Shown piece by piece: positions 8,127 to 17,288 of a stretch of DNA of 64,000 nt. The translations under genes were made by a program, and so were the position numbers. This DNA comes from Gallionella sp. (GTDB taxonomy: Bacteria > Pseudomonadota > Gammaproteobacteria > Burkholderiales > Gallionellaceae). The notes beneath the pieces are model-generated. The model worked only from the letters and a program-made list of their open reading frames with translations, ran no database searches and was not told the origin of the DNA. The stretch lies in contig JAUSNM010000015.1 of the NCBI GenBank assembly GCA_030645535.1, forward strand, positions 1 through 64,000. Direction: 5' to 3'. Positions within the stretch are counted from its first letter, which is position 1, and each line of letters starts with the position of its first letter.

Positions 8127-9334
8127 AGGCGATCTTTCCTGCCAAAAATCAGGCTGCAATTGGTGCCGCCGAAGCCAAACGAGTTGCTGAGCACACGCGC
8201 CACAGCCTGATCGCGATTGTCCAGCAGATAGTCAAGATCAATGGACGGGTCAAGTTGCCGCGTGTTAATTCCTGCGGGCAGCAAGCCATGTTGCAGCGCC
8301 AGCGCGCAAATCACCGCCTCCAGGCCGCCTGCCGCACCCAGCGTGTGGCCGGTCGCTCCTTTGGTGGAACTGCACGGTGTGCCATGGCCGAAGATGGCCG
8401 CAACGGCTTTCCCTTCCGCAGCATCGTTGCTCTGGGTCGCGGTGCCGTGCAGGTTGATATAGTCAATTTCGGATGGCTGCAAACCCGCCATTTTCAGCGC
8501 ATCCTGCATCGCCATGCGCGCACCCAGTCCGTCCGGATGCGGCGATGACATGTGATAGGCATCGCTGGATTCGCCGATTCCCAGCAGCAGCACCGCATCG
8601 GGATTCAGGTTGTCCCGGGGATGTTGCGGCACACGTTCGAGCAGCGCGAAGGCCGCAGCTTCACCGATCGACAGGCCGTTGCGTTGTGCATCGTAGGGGC
8701 GGCAGGCCTGCTCGGCGATCAGGCCCAGCGAGTTAAAGCCATACAGCGTCGTCAGGCACAGCGTATCCACGCCTCCCACCACGGCCGCATCGATCAGTCC
8801 CGCTTCTATCATGCGCCGTGCCGAACTGAATACCTTGGCGCTGGACGAACACGCCGATGACACCACGACCGCAGGCCCGGTCAGGCCAAAGTAATGGCGC
8901 GTGAAATCTGCGACGGAAAAGGTATTGTGCGTAGTGCCATATATAAAATCGGCGGGGAGTGCACCGGTATCAGGGTCCCGTCGCCGGTAGGCCAGCTCGG
9001 TTTGCAGAATGCCGGAAGTGCTGGTGCCGAGAAATACACCGATGCGCTGCGCGCCGTATTTTGCAATGGCGGCATGCACCGCCCCGGCAAAACCATCCTG
9101 CATCAAACCCAACTGCGCGAGCCGGTTGTTGCGGCAATCAAAGTCGGCCAGGCGAGCCGGGAGTTGCACCGCATCGACACCGGCCACCTCGCCTGTGTAC
9201 GTCGCCAGATCCACCGTATCAAATGTGCAAGGCGCAAGACCCGTACGACGCTGGCGCAATGCGCTGAGCGTCTGTTCGAGACCTCGACCGATGCTGCTGG
9301 TCGCGGTGAAATGGGATAGCCAGAGTGGGTTCAA
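8123..9334 (-). CDS. Beta-ketoacyl-ACP synthase (APE ketosynthase)
   Basis: 403 residues, full-length KAS II-type thiolase fold. The catalytic triad is complete: Cys162 in SSACSSSAK, His296 in NLHGTAT and His330 in GATGHTLGAAG. The C-terminal NSFGFGGTNCSLIF is typical. It extends the aryl-primed chain with malonyl-ACP units. Its stop overlaps the start of the shorter ketosynthase-like gene, as expected for a heterodimeric pair. Only this one complete ketosynthase is visible, whereas E. coli has two (ApeO and ApeR). A 61-base gap separates it from the PAP2 gene. Confidence 0.92.
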   Translation of the reverse strand: MNPLWLSHFTATSSIGRGLEQTLSALRQRRTGLAPCTFDTVDLATYTGEVAGVDAVQLPARLADFDCRNNRLAQLGLMQDGFAGAVHAAIAKYGAQRIGVFLGTSTSGILQTELAYRRRDPDTGALPADFIYGTTHNTFSVADFTRHYFGLTGPAVVVSSACSSSAKVFSSARRMIEAGLIDAAVVGGVDTLCLTTLYGFNSLGLIAEQACRPYDAQRNGLSIGEAAAFALLERVPQHPRDNLNPDAVLLLGIGESSDAYHMSSPHPDGLGARMAMQDALKMAGLQPSEIDYINLHGTATQSNDAAEGKAVAAIFGHGTPCSSTKGATGHTLGAAGGLEAVICALALQHGLLPAGINTRQLDPSIDLDYLLDNRDQAVARVLSNSFGFGGTNCSLIFGRKDRL

Positions 9335-9395
9335 AGGAAAACAGGCCGATCTTGAGTAAGGTTTGAGTTTAACAAAATATAGCAGCAGGGTTAGA

Positions 9396-10088
9396 TCAAA
9401 TAGGTTGAATGCTGACTTTATTCATCCTGTCCCGTCGCAATGACAGGACGGCTGCCAGCACGCCCAGCGCAAGTCCGGCCAACACATCCAACGCCACATG
9501 CTGGCGGGTGGCTAGCGTGGAATAGACGATGCCGATACACCATGCCCAATTGACGATGAGTATCCGAAGCGGCGCGCCAAAGCGGCGCAGCAGGTGATGT
9601 AACCAGAAGCCTGAAAAAACGGCAGTCGTGACGTGAAGCGAAGGGCATGCATTACCCGATGCATCCATGTTTTTCAGGAAATCCATGTCGGGATACAGGG
9701 CCCAGTCGATATTGGCGGCGGGCACTGCCGTGGGCCAGAAGTAGAAGACGATCAGCCCGGTCATGCATGTTGCTGTCATGGACAGACCATAGCCATACAG
9801 CTCGCGCCGGGTTGCCAGTAAAGCCGGGGGCAGCGAGACATAGACCCACAGTGACAGGTAGACGGGCAAGGCTTGCGGTACAAAGCCGATCAGGCGATCC
9901 AGCCGGGTGACGGGCATCACCATTGCCGGGTAGGCCGGTTCTTTCAGTAAATAGAAGTAGGCCGCGAAAAATACACCGATGAAAAGCATCGTCCCGATAC
10001 CTTTGAGATGCACATGCTTCGGTATTACCGCTGCAACCTGACGATACCAGGGCATCTTGCTCAATGCAGGTTCTTCGTGGCGAGTCAT
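9396..10088 (-). CDS. PAP2-family membrane phosphatase
   Basis: 230 residues with about six membrane spans. The phosphatase signature is split as in type 2 phosphatidic acid phosphatases: ACPSLHVTTA (conserved Ser-His, motif 2) and STLATRQHVALDVLAG (Arg, His and Asp of motif 3). Motif 1 is less clear. It would cleave a phosphate from a lipid or lipid-linked pyrophosphate at the periplasmic face. Its start overlaps the stop of the polysaccharide deacetylase, so both are co-translated within the pigment operon. A role in preparing the lipid anchor of the polyene is an inference. Confidence 0.8.
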   Translation of the reverse strand: MTRHEEPALSKMPWYRQVAAVIPKHVHLKGIGTMLFIGVFFAAYFYLLKEPAYPAMVMPVTRLDRLIGFVPQALPVYLSLWVYVSLPPALLATRRELYGYGLSMTATCMTGLIVFYFWPTAVPAANIDWALYPDMDFLKNMDASGNACPSLHVTTAVFSGFWLHHLLRRFGAPLRILIVNWAWCIGIVYSTLATRQHVALDVLAGLALGVLAAVLSLRRDRMNKVSIQPI

Positions 10089-10882
10089 GACAGGGCTTGA
10101 CGCAACGTGACCAAACGCAGATTGGCAGCAGCAGCTGTTGCCAGCACAGCGGGCAGTACGGCCAGAATAACCGGAGTGCCATCCGGTGTGCGTGCGGCGT
10201 TGCCATCGTGCAACAGCAAAATGGCACCCGCGCGCAGGTCGCGTAACAGCCTGTGTTTGACGCGTTCAACGTCACTGATTCTTGTGTCAAAACCTCGCGC
10301 TGACCAGCTGGCTAGCCGCAGATCCAAACTTGCCAGCACAGGGTCAAGAAAAGGATTGCGCAAGCCGGCCGGCGCGCGAAAGAACAAGGGACGCTTACCG
10401 GTAATATCGGTGAGCGTGTCCTGGGCGGCCTGCAATTCACGTCTGAAGCCTGCACGCCCCGATAGTGCAAAATGATGGCGGTGATGCTGGCTGTGGTTTT
10501 CAACGGCATGGCCGCGCCGCACGATTTCGCGGCACAAGTCCGGGTAGCGCGCGGCTTTTTCACCGATGCAGAAAAAGGTTGCGCGGACAGCATACTTATC
10601 CAGTAAATCAAGTACTTGTGGCGTAATTGTGGGGTCTGGGCCGTCGTCGATAGTCAGGGCGATTTCATGTCGTTCGGTAGCAGCGGCAGGCAGCCGTGTC
10701 CAGTTCGGCCCCAGCCAGTGGCAGCGGGGGCAGAGCCCGGCTATCGTGAGCAGCGCGTGATTGGCAAGCACGGCCGCCAGCGCCCAGCGCCACTGCCCGG
10801 GTGCTGCGATGACGGCAATCAAGGCCGACAGATGCAGCGCAAGGCTTGCGCGGATCAGCAGCGTTGGTTGCCAGTTATGCAT
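10085..10882 (-). CDS. Polysaccharide deacetylase family protein (NodB domain)
   Basis: 265 residues from the ATG at 10882, which overlaps the exporter stop by 8 bases; a 9-codon extension exists. Two hydrophobic N-terminal helices (residues 10-50) anchor it in the membrane. The NodB domain shows the metal site: ALTIDDGPDP (catalytic Asp and metal Asp), then ENHSQHHRHH with the two metal histidines, then RAPAG and LLLHDGN. Such enzymes remove N- or O-acetyl groups from sugars. It is not a standard aryl polyene gene; together with the glycosyltransferase at 255 it suggests that the polyene lipid carries a sugar that is trimmed. That is inference. Confidence 0.85.
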   Translation of the reverse strand: MHNWQPTLLIRASLALHLSALIAVIAAPGQWRWALAAVLANHALLTIAGLCPRCHWLGPNWTRLPAAATERHEIALTIDDGPDPTITPQVLDLLDKYAVRATFFCIGEKAARYPDLCREIVRRGHAVENHSQHHRHHFALSGRAGFRRELQAAQDTLTDITGKRPLFFRAPAGLRNPFLDPVLASLDLRLASWSARGFDTRISDVERVKHRLLRDLRAGAILLLHDGNAARTPDGTPVILAVLPAVLATAAAANLRLVTLRQALS

Positions 10883-13220
10883 GGGTTTTTTTGGCGAAAA
10901 TCGCAGCATAAATCAGTGCAAGGATGACGCCCGGCGCCACGGTGGCGCCCATTGCCTGCAATATCGATACATTGGAAAAGGCAAGCACGCCAAAACCTGC
11001 TACGGTCGTCAGGTTGGCGAACAGCATCGAGGCCAGTGTGCTCGGCGCAACGGGGCTGTCAGTTCTGTCAAAAAACAGCGCGTAATTTGAGCCGATCGCG
11101 ACCACCAGCAGCAATCCCACCAGATGCAGGATAATCAATTGCTGGCCGAATACAGTCAGCCCGGCCGTGACGGTGATGACTGCGGCCGCGAGCGGCGCGA
11201 TGATGCGCAGCACCCGCCGGGTTGAGCGAAAAACCAATAGCAGCAGTCCGATAATGGCAACCAGCCCGCCCAGCGACAACAGTATGACTTCATGCAGGTA
11301 GCCGGAATACAGGCTGTCGGACTCGGCTTTCATATCCACAAACAGCACGTCGGGTAAACCGGTCGAGCTCAACGCCGCGCTGATTCGACCGGCGTTGATG
11401 TCGCCCCCCCCGGGTGCGGTAAGCGGCAACAGGGCGCTCCAGTGGTTTTCTTGCTGAATCAGCAAGGCATCCACCGCCATGGCCATCGAGGTCTTTTCGA
11501 GATCGGCCACTTGAAGCAAGGCTTGGGTGCGTGCGGCGTTGATGTCAGTCAGAAACGGTGTAAACAGTGACGCATGTACCGGTAAACCCCGGACGGCTTT
11601 CGCCAGGCTGTTTTTCAGTTCGGCGGGTGAGGGTAAGCTTGCCTGGCGGGCGCGTTGCGAAGCGACACTCGGCAGATATCGGCTGGGGCTTTCAAAGCCT
11701 GCGAGTTCGCCTTGATCGACCTGCGCTTGCAGTGTCAGAGAGACTTGTTCGGCAGACTGCAATACGGATTCCCGGCTCGCACCGGATACCACCACCAGAT
11801 AACGCACATCAGGCGCTCCCATGTCGGCGCGCAGACTGGCATCCAGCGCCACATCGGATGCCGAGACCGGACTCAATGAGGATATCTTGTCATTCCACAG
11901 GCTGGCGCGGTGCAAGGTGAGGATGGCGAAGGCCGCCAGCAGCAGCATCGCTGCCGCCCAGCGCAGTTTGGCGGCGTGTTTAACCAGACGGGAGAGGACC
12001 TCGCCGATAGCCGATACATCGTGAATGCGAAAGTTCGCAGGGAGCAGATGAGGCAGGACGAAGCGGGTCACCATTGCGGCGGCGATCAGGCCGGCAATCG
12101 AATACAGGCCGAGTTGCGCCAGACCCGGAAAGCCGGACAACAGCAAGGACGCAAAACCGAATATTGAGGTCAGCACGCCGAGACGGACTGTGGGCCAGAA
12201 GCGCTTGATCCAGCTCTGTTTATCGGCACAGGGCGTGTCGGATCCCCTTTGCTCCGATTGCACAAACAGGTAGATCGAATAGTCCACCGCCTCGCCGATC
12301 AGTGCAGTGCCAAAACCCAGCGTGATGCCATGCACCGACCCGAAGCCCAGGCTGACTGCCGCGATGCCAGCCATCGCGCCGCTGATGACGGGCAAAAAAC
12401 CCAGTGCCAGTGCGGTGAAGGAGCGATAAACCAGCAACAGCAGGGCAGCAATCAGCGCGATGCTGATGACGGACAGTCGGCTGACCTGGCTCTGGATGGC
12501 CTCACGGGACGTCACCGAAAACACACCGGGGCCGGTCATCACCAGCTTGGCGGCAGGGGTAGCTGCTGTGTCAAACGCTTGCCGGATGGCGGTCATCGCG
12601 CGTTGCTGGGCGTCGGTATCGGCACCGGATGCGCGCGTTTGTATCAGCATCAGCGCACGCGCGCCATCCTTTGAAGCCCATGCGCCATCTGTCATTCTCG
12701 GGCGGCTGCTGCTGTCCATCTGGCCCATCAATTGCACCATTTCACCGGTCGGGTCGCGTGGCAGCAAGGATTTGACCAGCAGCCCGGCAGGCGAGGCGAG
12801 CAGGTCGATGCTGTCGCCCAAGGCCGCGTGCAGGCCATCCACGCCAAAGCGTGCAGGGGTCACAGCAGGGCTTAGCAGGTAGCGATTGTTGAACAGATAT
12901 TCCCGGTCGCGCTCCGCACTGACGGGCTCGCCGTTATTGACGCTGACAAAAGCAGGATCGGCGCGCAATACTCGTGCGATTTGTTTTGAAAGCGCAGCAC
13001 GGGTAGCGGGGTCAGTGCCTTCAATGCCTGCCAGAATCAGGCGCGAGGCCAGGCCGTCACGTATCTGCTCCAGCAGCAACTGTTGTGCGGGTGTGGGATT
13101 TTTCGGCAGGAAAGCCGATAAATCAGCGGTGAACTGGCTGCGGCTGATGATAATGCTGCAGGCTACGATAAACGCCAGCCACAACGCAATCGCTGTCCGT
13201 CCTCGCTGTGTCGGCCTCAC
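10875..13220 (-). CDS. MMPL/RND-type exporter of the aryl polyene cluster
   Basis: 781 residues. One N-terminal span, a large periplasmic loop, a block of five or six spans (about 245-385), a second periplasmic loop and a second membrane block (about 650-775): the MMPL layout. The repeated-half structure and conserved segments such as GFGTALIGEAVDYSIYL and GSNYALFFDR (ion-relay region of MMPL proteins) support the call. It is ApeM-like and probably moves the finished polyene lipid across the inner membrane toward the outer membrane. Starts with a 4-base overlap with the LolA-like gene. Confidence 0.88.
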   Translation of the reverse strand: MRPTQRGRTAIALWLAFIVACSIIISRSQFTADLSAFLPKNPTPAQQLLLEQIRDGLASRLILAGIEGTDPATRAALSKQIARVLRADPAFVSVNNGEPVSAERDREYLFNNRYLLSPAVTPARFGVDGLHAALGDSIDLLASPAGLLVKSLLPRDPTGEMVQLMGQMDSSSRPRMTDGAWASKDGARALMLIQTRASGADTDAQQRAMTAIRQAFDTAATPAAKLVMTGPGVFSVTSREAIQSQVSRLSVISIALIAALLLLVYRSFTALALGFLPVISGAMAGIAAVSLGFGSVHGITLGFGTALIGEAVDYSIYLFVQSEQRGSDTPCADKQSWIKRFWPTVRLGVLTSIFGFASLLLSGFPGLAQLGLYSIAGLIAAAMVTRFVLPHLLPANFRIHDVSAIGEVLSRLVKHAAKLRWAAAMLLLAAFAILTLHRASLWNDKISSLSPVSASDVALDASLRADMGAPDVRYLVVVSGASRESVLQSAEQVSLTLQAQVDQGELAGFESPSRYLPSVASQRARQASLPSPAELKNSLAKAVRGLPVHASLFTPFLTDINAARTQALLQVADLEKTSMAMAVDALLIQQENHWSALLPLTAPGGGDINAGRISAALSSTGLPDVLFVDMKAESDSLYSGYLHEVILLSLGGLVAIIGLLLLVFRSTRRVLRIIAPLAAAVITVTAGLTVFGQQLIILHLVGLLLVVAIGSNYALFFDRTDSPVAPSTLASMLFANLTTVAGFGVLAFSNVSILQAMGATVAPGVILALIYAAIFAKKTHA

Positions 13221-13807
13221 GGTGTGGTCAACTTTTCGATGAGCATCAGCGAACTGTCACCATCGGCCTGGGTGATTTCGATGCTGCGCACGGCGTCGCG
13301 CACCCCTGCGATGCGGATGCGTTTTACCACGGCCTGCATTTTTTCATTCACCGGCAACAGTTGCAGGGTCCAGTGCTCAGTGGTGCCTTCCAGGCTCAGC
13401 CGGTAATTGCGTTCCAGCGCATGGCGGTCCCCCGCCAGAGTACCGCGTATGCTGTCGATGAAAGCCGCCACTTCAGGGTAATCCTGCAATTGCAATCGAT
13501 GTTTCTGGCGAGATCGCTCAATGATCAGGGTGCCGCCATCCACCGTCATGGATTCTGCTTTGGGTTTGAGCGTGCGCTTTTCCAGATGGTCGGGCGCGGT
13601 GTAGAACAGTTCGCCTGATGACTCCACCGGCTTGTCGAGCATGGCGATGGATTTCTTCTCGATAAAACTGGCGTGATCCGAACGGGTTTGCGCCAGGTTA
13701 CGCATCAGCTGGTCAATATCCCAATCAAGAGCGTGACCGATGGCAGGCATCAGCATAAGCGCTGCGAGCAGCATCAGGCGCAGCAAAGGATAAGAGGGTC
13801 GTGTCAT
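13217..13807 (-). CDS. LolA-like outer-membrane lipoprotein carrier (APE type)
   Basis: 196 residues with a clear signal peptide (RLMLLAALMLMPAIGHA, cleavage near residue 26). The mature part has the LolA-type start LDWDIDQLMRNLAQTRSDHASFIEKK and beta-rich sequence with a hydrophobic cavity pattern. Proteins of this sort (ApeL) sit next to the MMPL exporter and are thought to shuttle the lipid product through the periplasm. Overlaps the acyltransferase stop by 4 bases. It is not the housekeeping LolA, judged from context. Confidence 0.8.
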   Translation of the reverse strand: MTRPSYPLLRLMLLAALMLMPAIGHALDWDIDQLMRNLAQTRSDHASFIEKKSIAMLDKPVESSGELFYTAPDHLEKRTLKPKAESMTVDGGTLIIERSRQKHRLQLQDYPEVAAFIDSIRGTLAGDRHALERNYRLSLEGTTEHWTLQLLPVNEKMQAVVKRIRIAGVRDAVRSIEITQADGDSSLMLIEKLTTP

Positions 13808-14727
13808 GATGATTTTGGAGGCGTGGCACGCCAGAAATCGAAAAAATTAAACCAGTTGTAGGGCGCCTTGCGGCAGTATTTATCGAGCAGCACGGCATAA
13901 CGGGTGATGGCCGCTTGTATGGCGGCATCGCGCTCACCTCGCTCAACGGCAGAAAAATCCGCGAGAAGATCGAAATGGATGGAATAACGGTTGCCGCCCA
14001 GATACAACCCGGTCATGAATACCACCGGGCGGCGCAGCAATGCGACCATGCGGAACGGCCCTGTGGGCAGGTTCGCGTGACTGCCCAGGATTTGCACAGG
14101 GTACAGCGTATCGTCAGCCGGCGTGCGATCGACCAGCATGCCGACCACGCAGCCGTCATCCAGACGCTCACGCACCCGGAGCATGGAATCAATGTGCCCC
14201 AGGCCAATGATATCCTGCACAGCCTCAGGATTAATCGCAGCCAGCATCGTGTTGATTTTTTGTGCGTTATCCTCGTGCATCAGCATGGCGACGCGCAAAT
14301 CTTTGTCCATCCTGCCCATCGCGCGGATCACTTCAAAGCTGCCCAGGTGCGCGCCCATCAGGAATAAGCCATTGCCCTCGGCGAGCAGGCGCTGCAGCGT
14401 GTCCTCGCCGTGTACTTCAAAATCAAACAAATCGAAACGATGGTTGACCAGATAAACACGGTCATGGATGGTGGCGGCAAAGGTGAAAAAATGCTGATAC
14501 AGATCGCGCCAGCGGACTGGACGATCCAGGGCACGCTTAAGATAGCTGCCGGAAGCGCGACGGCTGGCAGGGGCGAACAGCAGAAAGTAACCGGCGATCA
14601 GGTGCAGTACGACACGCGCGGCGCGCCGCCCAAGATGCAGTGAAATCCATGTCATGGCGCGCAGCATCAGCATGTTGCTGCGCTCAGGGGTCTGCGCCCA
14701 GGCGGACAGGATGGCAGGTGTCGTCAT
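13804..14727 (-). CDS. LpxL/HtrB-type acyltransferase
   Basis: 307 residues. An N-terminal hydrophobic helix (RVVLHLIAGYFLLFAPA) precedes the LPLAT domain. The catalytic HX4E motif is His127-Glu132 in MGAHLGSFEV; further family blocks are VGMLVDRTPAD and NLPTGPFRMVALLRRPVVF. Enzymes of this class move an acyl chain from ACP to a glycolipid on the cytoplasmic face. In this operon it most likely loads the polyene chain onto its lipid anchor. Start and stop both overlap the neighbouring genes by 4 bases. Confidence 0.85.
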   Translation of the reverse strand: MTTPAILSAWAQTPERSNMLMLRAMTWISLHLGRRAARVVLHLIAGYFLLFAPASRRASGSYLKRALDRPVRWRDLYQHFFTFAATIHDRVYLVNHRFDLFDFEVHGEDTLQRLLAEGNGLFLMGAHLGSFEVIRAMGRMDKDLRVAMLMHEDNAQKINTMLAAINPEAVQDIIGLGHIDSMLRVRERLDDGCVVGMLVDRTPADDTLYPVQILGSHANLPTGPFRMVALLRRPVVFMTGLYLGGNRYSIHFDLLADFSAVERGERDAAIQAAITRYAVLLDKYCRKAPYNWFNFFDFWRATPPKSS

Positions 14728-15029
14728 TCGGGCAATCTCGCCACGATGCTGCCGCTGGCAATTTTGCGCATACCAGCGTTGACGTCAAAACGTATCGTGC
14801 CGCCGGATGAGACCGTGTGCCGGATCGTAAGTTCGTCGCCTGGAGCTGCCGGGCTTAAGAATTTGACTGAGCTGATTTCGCAGCTATCCGGCGCGAGTCC
14901 GCAGCTTGTGGCAACTGTTTGCAGCGTCACATCCAGCAGCACGACACCGGGAAGGATGGGGTTGCCGGGAAAATGTCCGGCAAAAGCGGGATGATCAACC
15001 GGTACTGTCCAGTGCGTGGTGTGATTCAT
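14724..15029 (-). CDS. FabZ/FabA-like dehydratase (ApeI-type)
   Basis: 101 residues from the ATG at 15029. That start is chosen because its ATGA overlaps the AMP-ligase stop; a start two codons earlier (15035) and a longer frame are possible but less likely. The hot-dog signature HPAFAGHFPGNPILPG is at residues 12-27, with the catalytic histidine of the HFPGNP motif. It would form double bonds in the polyene chain. It lies directly after the ligase, the same order as apeH-apeI in E. coli. Confidence 0.85.
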   Translation of the reverse strand: MNHTTHWTVPVDHPAFAGHFPGNPILPGVVLLDVTLQTVATSCGLAPDSCEISSVKFLSPAAPGDELTIRHTVSSGGTIRFDVNAGMRKIASGSIVARLPE

Positions 15030-16354
15030 GTGCATGTTTGAAACAGCGCTTGCAGTGCTGCGCGCGGCAATTTTCCCGTGCTGTTGCGCGGTAGCGCATC
15101 CACAAGCAGCAGCGGACGCGGCAGGAAAACCGGGTCGATGTGTTCGCGTAACGCCGCCAGCAGATTCGATGCGTCCATGCCTGGCGCCACCACACACGCG
15201 GCAAGTCGGGTGACATGGTCAGCACTGGTTTCATCAGGCATGTAAAAAGCGCCATCCGCCACGCCGGGAATGTTGTTGAGCAGGTGGTCGAGACTCGCCA
15301 GGGAATGTCGTTTGCCCCCGATATTGACCAGATCGGCGATGCGTCCGTGCAGCAAGAAGAGTTTATCGGTAACGGGTTCAATCGTGTCGCTCATGGCGAT
15401 CGGTGTCTCGATGTGGCCGCCGCATGCGCGCACGCAATCCCCCTCAATTGCCAGTTTTATTCCGGGAAATAACTGCCATGCGCAGCTTTGCGTGGGGTGG
15501 CGGGTGGCAATCTGACCTGTTTCGGTGCTGCCATAGATTTCGATAAGCTGTGTATTGCAACGTGTCTCAATTTCCTGCGCCAGTTGGGCAGACAGCGGCG
15601 CAGTGGCGGATACCACCTGTGTGATTTCCGGCAGCAACAGTCCCGCCGCAAGCAATGTGCGCAGATGTAAGGGCGAGGACACCAGCACGCGCGGCGCAGG
15701 CACAGCAGCCAGTGCACGGCAAATGTCAGCCGGGTAAAATGGCTGCGCATGGTTGAGCGCGCAACCGCTATGCCATGCCATCAGCACGGTGGATTCAAAC
15801 CCGTACATGTGTTGAGGCGGCACCGTGCCAATCAGGGTGCAGTTGTGCAGCAGTCCCAGCCCCAGGCGCTGCGCCTCCGCCTGCACGCTGCCAACCAGTG
15901 CGCCCCAGGTTTTTGGATGCGGTTGCGGGGTGCCGGTCGAGCCTGACGTAAATACCACTGCGATGTGCTGCGTGGCTTTGATTTGCGGGATGGCTAATTC
16001 ATCCTGCGGGCCGTCATTCATGACCGGGTATCTTAGCCGTGGCAGATCAACCGTGCACAGATCGCTGTCCGTCAAACAAAACACATCCGGTGCAAAAGTC
16101 TTGATCTGGCGCACAACTTCCGGTGCGTAGGTAGACGGCAGCAGGCTGATTTTGCCGGCCACAATGGCGGCCGCCAGACCCACGCTGAAACGGTAACGAT
16201 CGCTGCACATATTGAGCAGGTGGCGCCCGGCTGGAAACAGCGCGGCAAGCTGGCTGACCTCGCTCAGGAACTGCTGCAGCGTAACCGCGCCGTCCGCGCG
16301 CCAGGCGATGATGCTGTCCGGGGAATTGTGTGATACCAGCGGCAGTGAAGGCAT
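15026..16354 (-). CDS. AMP-dependent acyl/aryl-ACP ligase (ApeH-type adenylation enzyme)
   Basis: 442 residues from the ATG at 16354, just 5 bases after the stop of the upstream membrane-protein gene. The longer open frame overlaps that gene and is rejected. ANL-superfamily motifs are visible: VVFTSGSTGTPQPHPKTW (A3), YGSTETG (A5), then GRIADLVNIGGKR (A8) and LPRNSTGKLPR (A10, catalytic lysine). At 442 residues it is shorter than usual ANL enzymes, as is common in aryl polyene clusters. It probably activates the 4-hydroxycinnamate- or benzoate-type starter and loads it on the ACP. Confidence 0.87.
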   Translation of the reverse strand: MPSLPLVSHNSPDSIIAWRADGAVTLQQFLSEVSQLAALFPAGRHLLNMCSDRYRFSVGLAAAIVAGKISLLPSTYAPEVVRQIKTFAPDVFCLTDSDLCTVDLPRLRYPVMNDGPQDELAIPQIKATQHIAVVFTSGSTGTPQPHPKTWGALVGSVQAEAQRLGLGLLHNCTLIGTVPPQHMYGFESTVLMAWHSGCALNHAQPFYPADICRALAAVPAPRVLVSSPLHLRTLLAAGLLLPEITQVVSATAPLSAQLAQEIETRCNTQLIEIYGSTETGQIATRHPTQSCAWQLFPGIKLAIEGDCVRACGGHIETPIAMSDTIEPVTDKLFLLHGRIADLVNIGGKRHSLASLDHLLNNIPGVADGAFYMPDETSADHVTRLAACVVAPGMDASNLLAALREHIDPVFLPRPLLLVDALPRNSTGKLPRAALQALFQTCT

Positions 16355-16359
16355 GATGG

Positions 16360-16998
16360 CTAGCGTGTGCGCAGCGAGGTGTTCCTGAACGCCCGCACCG
16401 CATCGAGGATATGCATATTCTGCATCTCGGGCAGCGCATACTTGCGTACCCAATATTCGGCAATGAACATTGCGGCTACCAGCGGGAACGTCAGGAAATT
16501 GGCAAAAACTGACCATGTTGTCAGCGGTGCCAGGAAAAACAGCAAGGTGGACGTCAATGCCATCGCGGCAAAAAACAAGGTCCAGGCGACCGTAACATGG
16601 CGGGCATAAATTTCATGCTGCGGCGACAAGGGTGCATGCACCGCCTCAGCGAAGCGAGTGCAGAGCGGTTTTCGTCCATCGATTAAAGTGCGTGCAAACG
16701 TCATGAACAGGATTAGCTGCATGCCCACATGTTGCAGCCAGTAAACCAGCCCGAAATGCAACTGGAGCGCCGACCATTCAGTCCACAGCCCAACACACGA
16801 TAGCATCAGTACACCCAGCAAGATGGGGCGCATGGCTGACTTCCATGAGAGCATCAGTGCAATCAAAACCACGGGTGCTATGGATACCAGCGCGCCCAGG
16901 TTCTCGTTGTGTGCGGATGCATTCGTGTAATGCGCCAGCAGCGGATAGCCGATTGCCAGCGCAGCAATACCCAGCCAGCGCAGGATGCGGCGTGCCAT
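16360..16998 (-). CDS. Integral membrane protein of aryl polyene clusters (COG4648-like)
   Basis: 212 residues with six or so membrane spans and no catalytic motif that can be seen. It starts RILRWLGIAALAIGYPLLAHY and carries the segment MTFARTLIDGRKPLCTRFAEAVH between spans. Such proteins accompany the ACP and ligase genes in many APE clusters (ApeG position) and are sometimes misnamed gyrase-related. Its function is unknown. Its start codon overlaps the ACP stop by one base (TGATG type). Confidence 0.75.
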   Translation of the reverse strand: MARRILRWLGIAALAIGYPLLAHYTNASAHNENLGALVSIAPVVLIALMLSWKSAMRPILLGVLMLSCVGLWTEWSALQLHFGLVYWLQHVGMQLILFMTFARTLIDGRKPLCTRFAEAVHAPLSPQHEIYARHVTVAWTLFFAAMALTSTLLFFLAPLTTWSVFANFLTFPLVAAMFIAEYWVRKYALPEMQNMHILDAVRAFRNTSLRTR

Positions 16999-17288
16999 CA
17001 GAGGGTTTTGTGTGTTGCGATATAGTCGGCGAGGCTGCGCAGCGAGCTGAAAATGTGCTGGTTATCTGCACTGTCGCTACGCAATTGCAGGCCATAACGC
17101 TTGGAGAGTACCAATGCGACTTCCAGCACATCGATCGAGTCCAGTCCCAGTCCATCGCCATACAGCGGGGCGTCAGGGCTGATTTGATCTGCTGTGACCT
17201 CGAGGTTCAGGCACTCGACCATCAATTGGGCGACTTCTTGTCGCAAATCTGCAGTGCTGGAAATATTGGGTTTCTGGTTATCTTGCAT
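16998..17288 (-). CDS. Acyl carrier protein of the aryl polyene operon
   Basis: 96 residues. The phosphopantetheine site is Ser51 in LGLDSIDVLE, flanked by the usual acidic helix II. The N-terminal 15 residues are a longer lead than in AcpP. It carries the starter and growing polyene chain for the ketosynthase, ketoreductase and dehydratases downstream. Its gene is the first of the operon, so the operon promoter should lie in 17289-17590. E. coli has two ACPs (ApeE and ApeF); only one is seen here. Confidence 0.9.
   Translation of the reverse strand: MQDNQKPNISSTADLRQEVAQLMVECLNLEVTADQISPDAPLYGDGLGLDSIDVLEVALVLSKRYGLQLRSDSADNQHIFSSLRSLADYIATHKTL

Noticed and set aside
15035-15381. Longer frames upstream of the dehydratase and the AMP ligase as alternative starts
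   Set aside because: They overlap neighbouring coding sequences heavily, while the chosen starts give ATGA coupling or a 5-base spacing and match family lengths.
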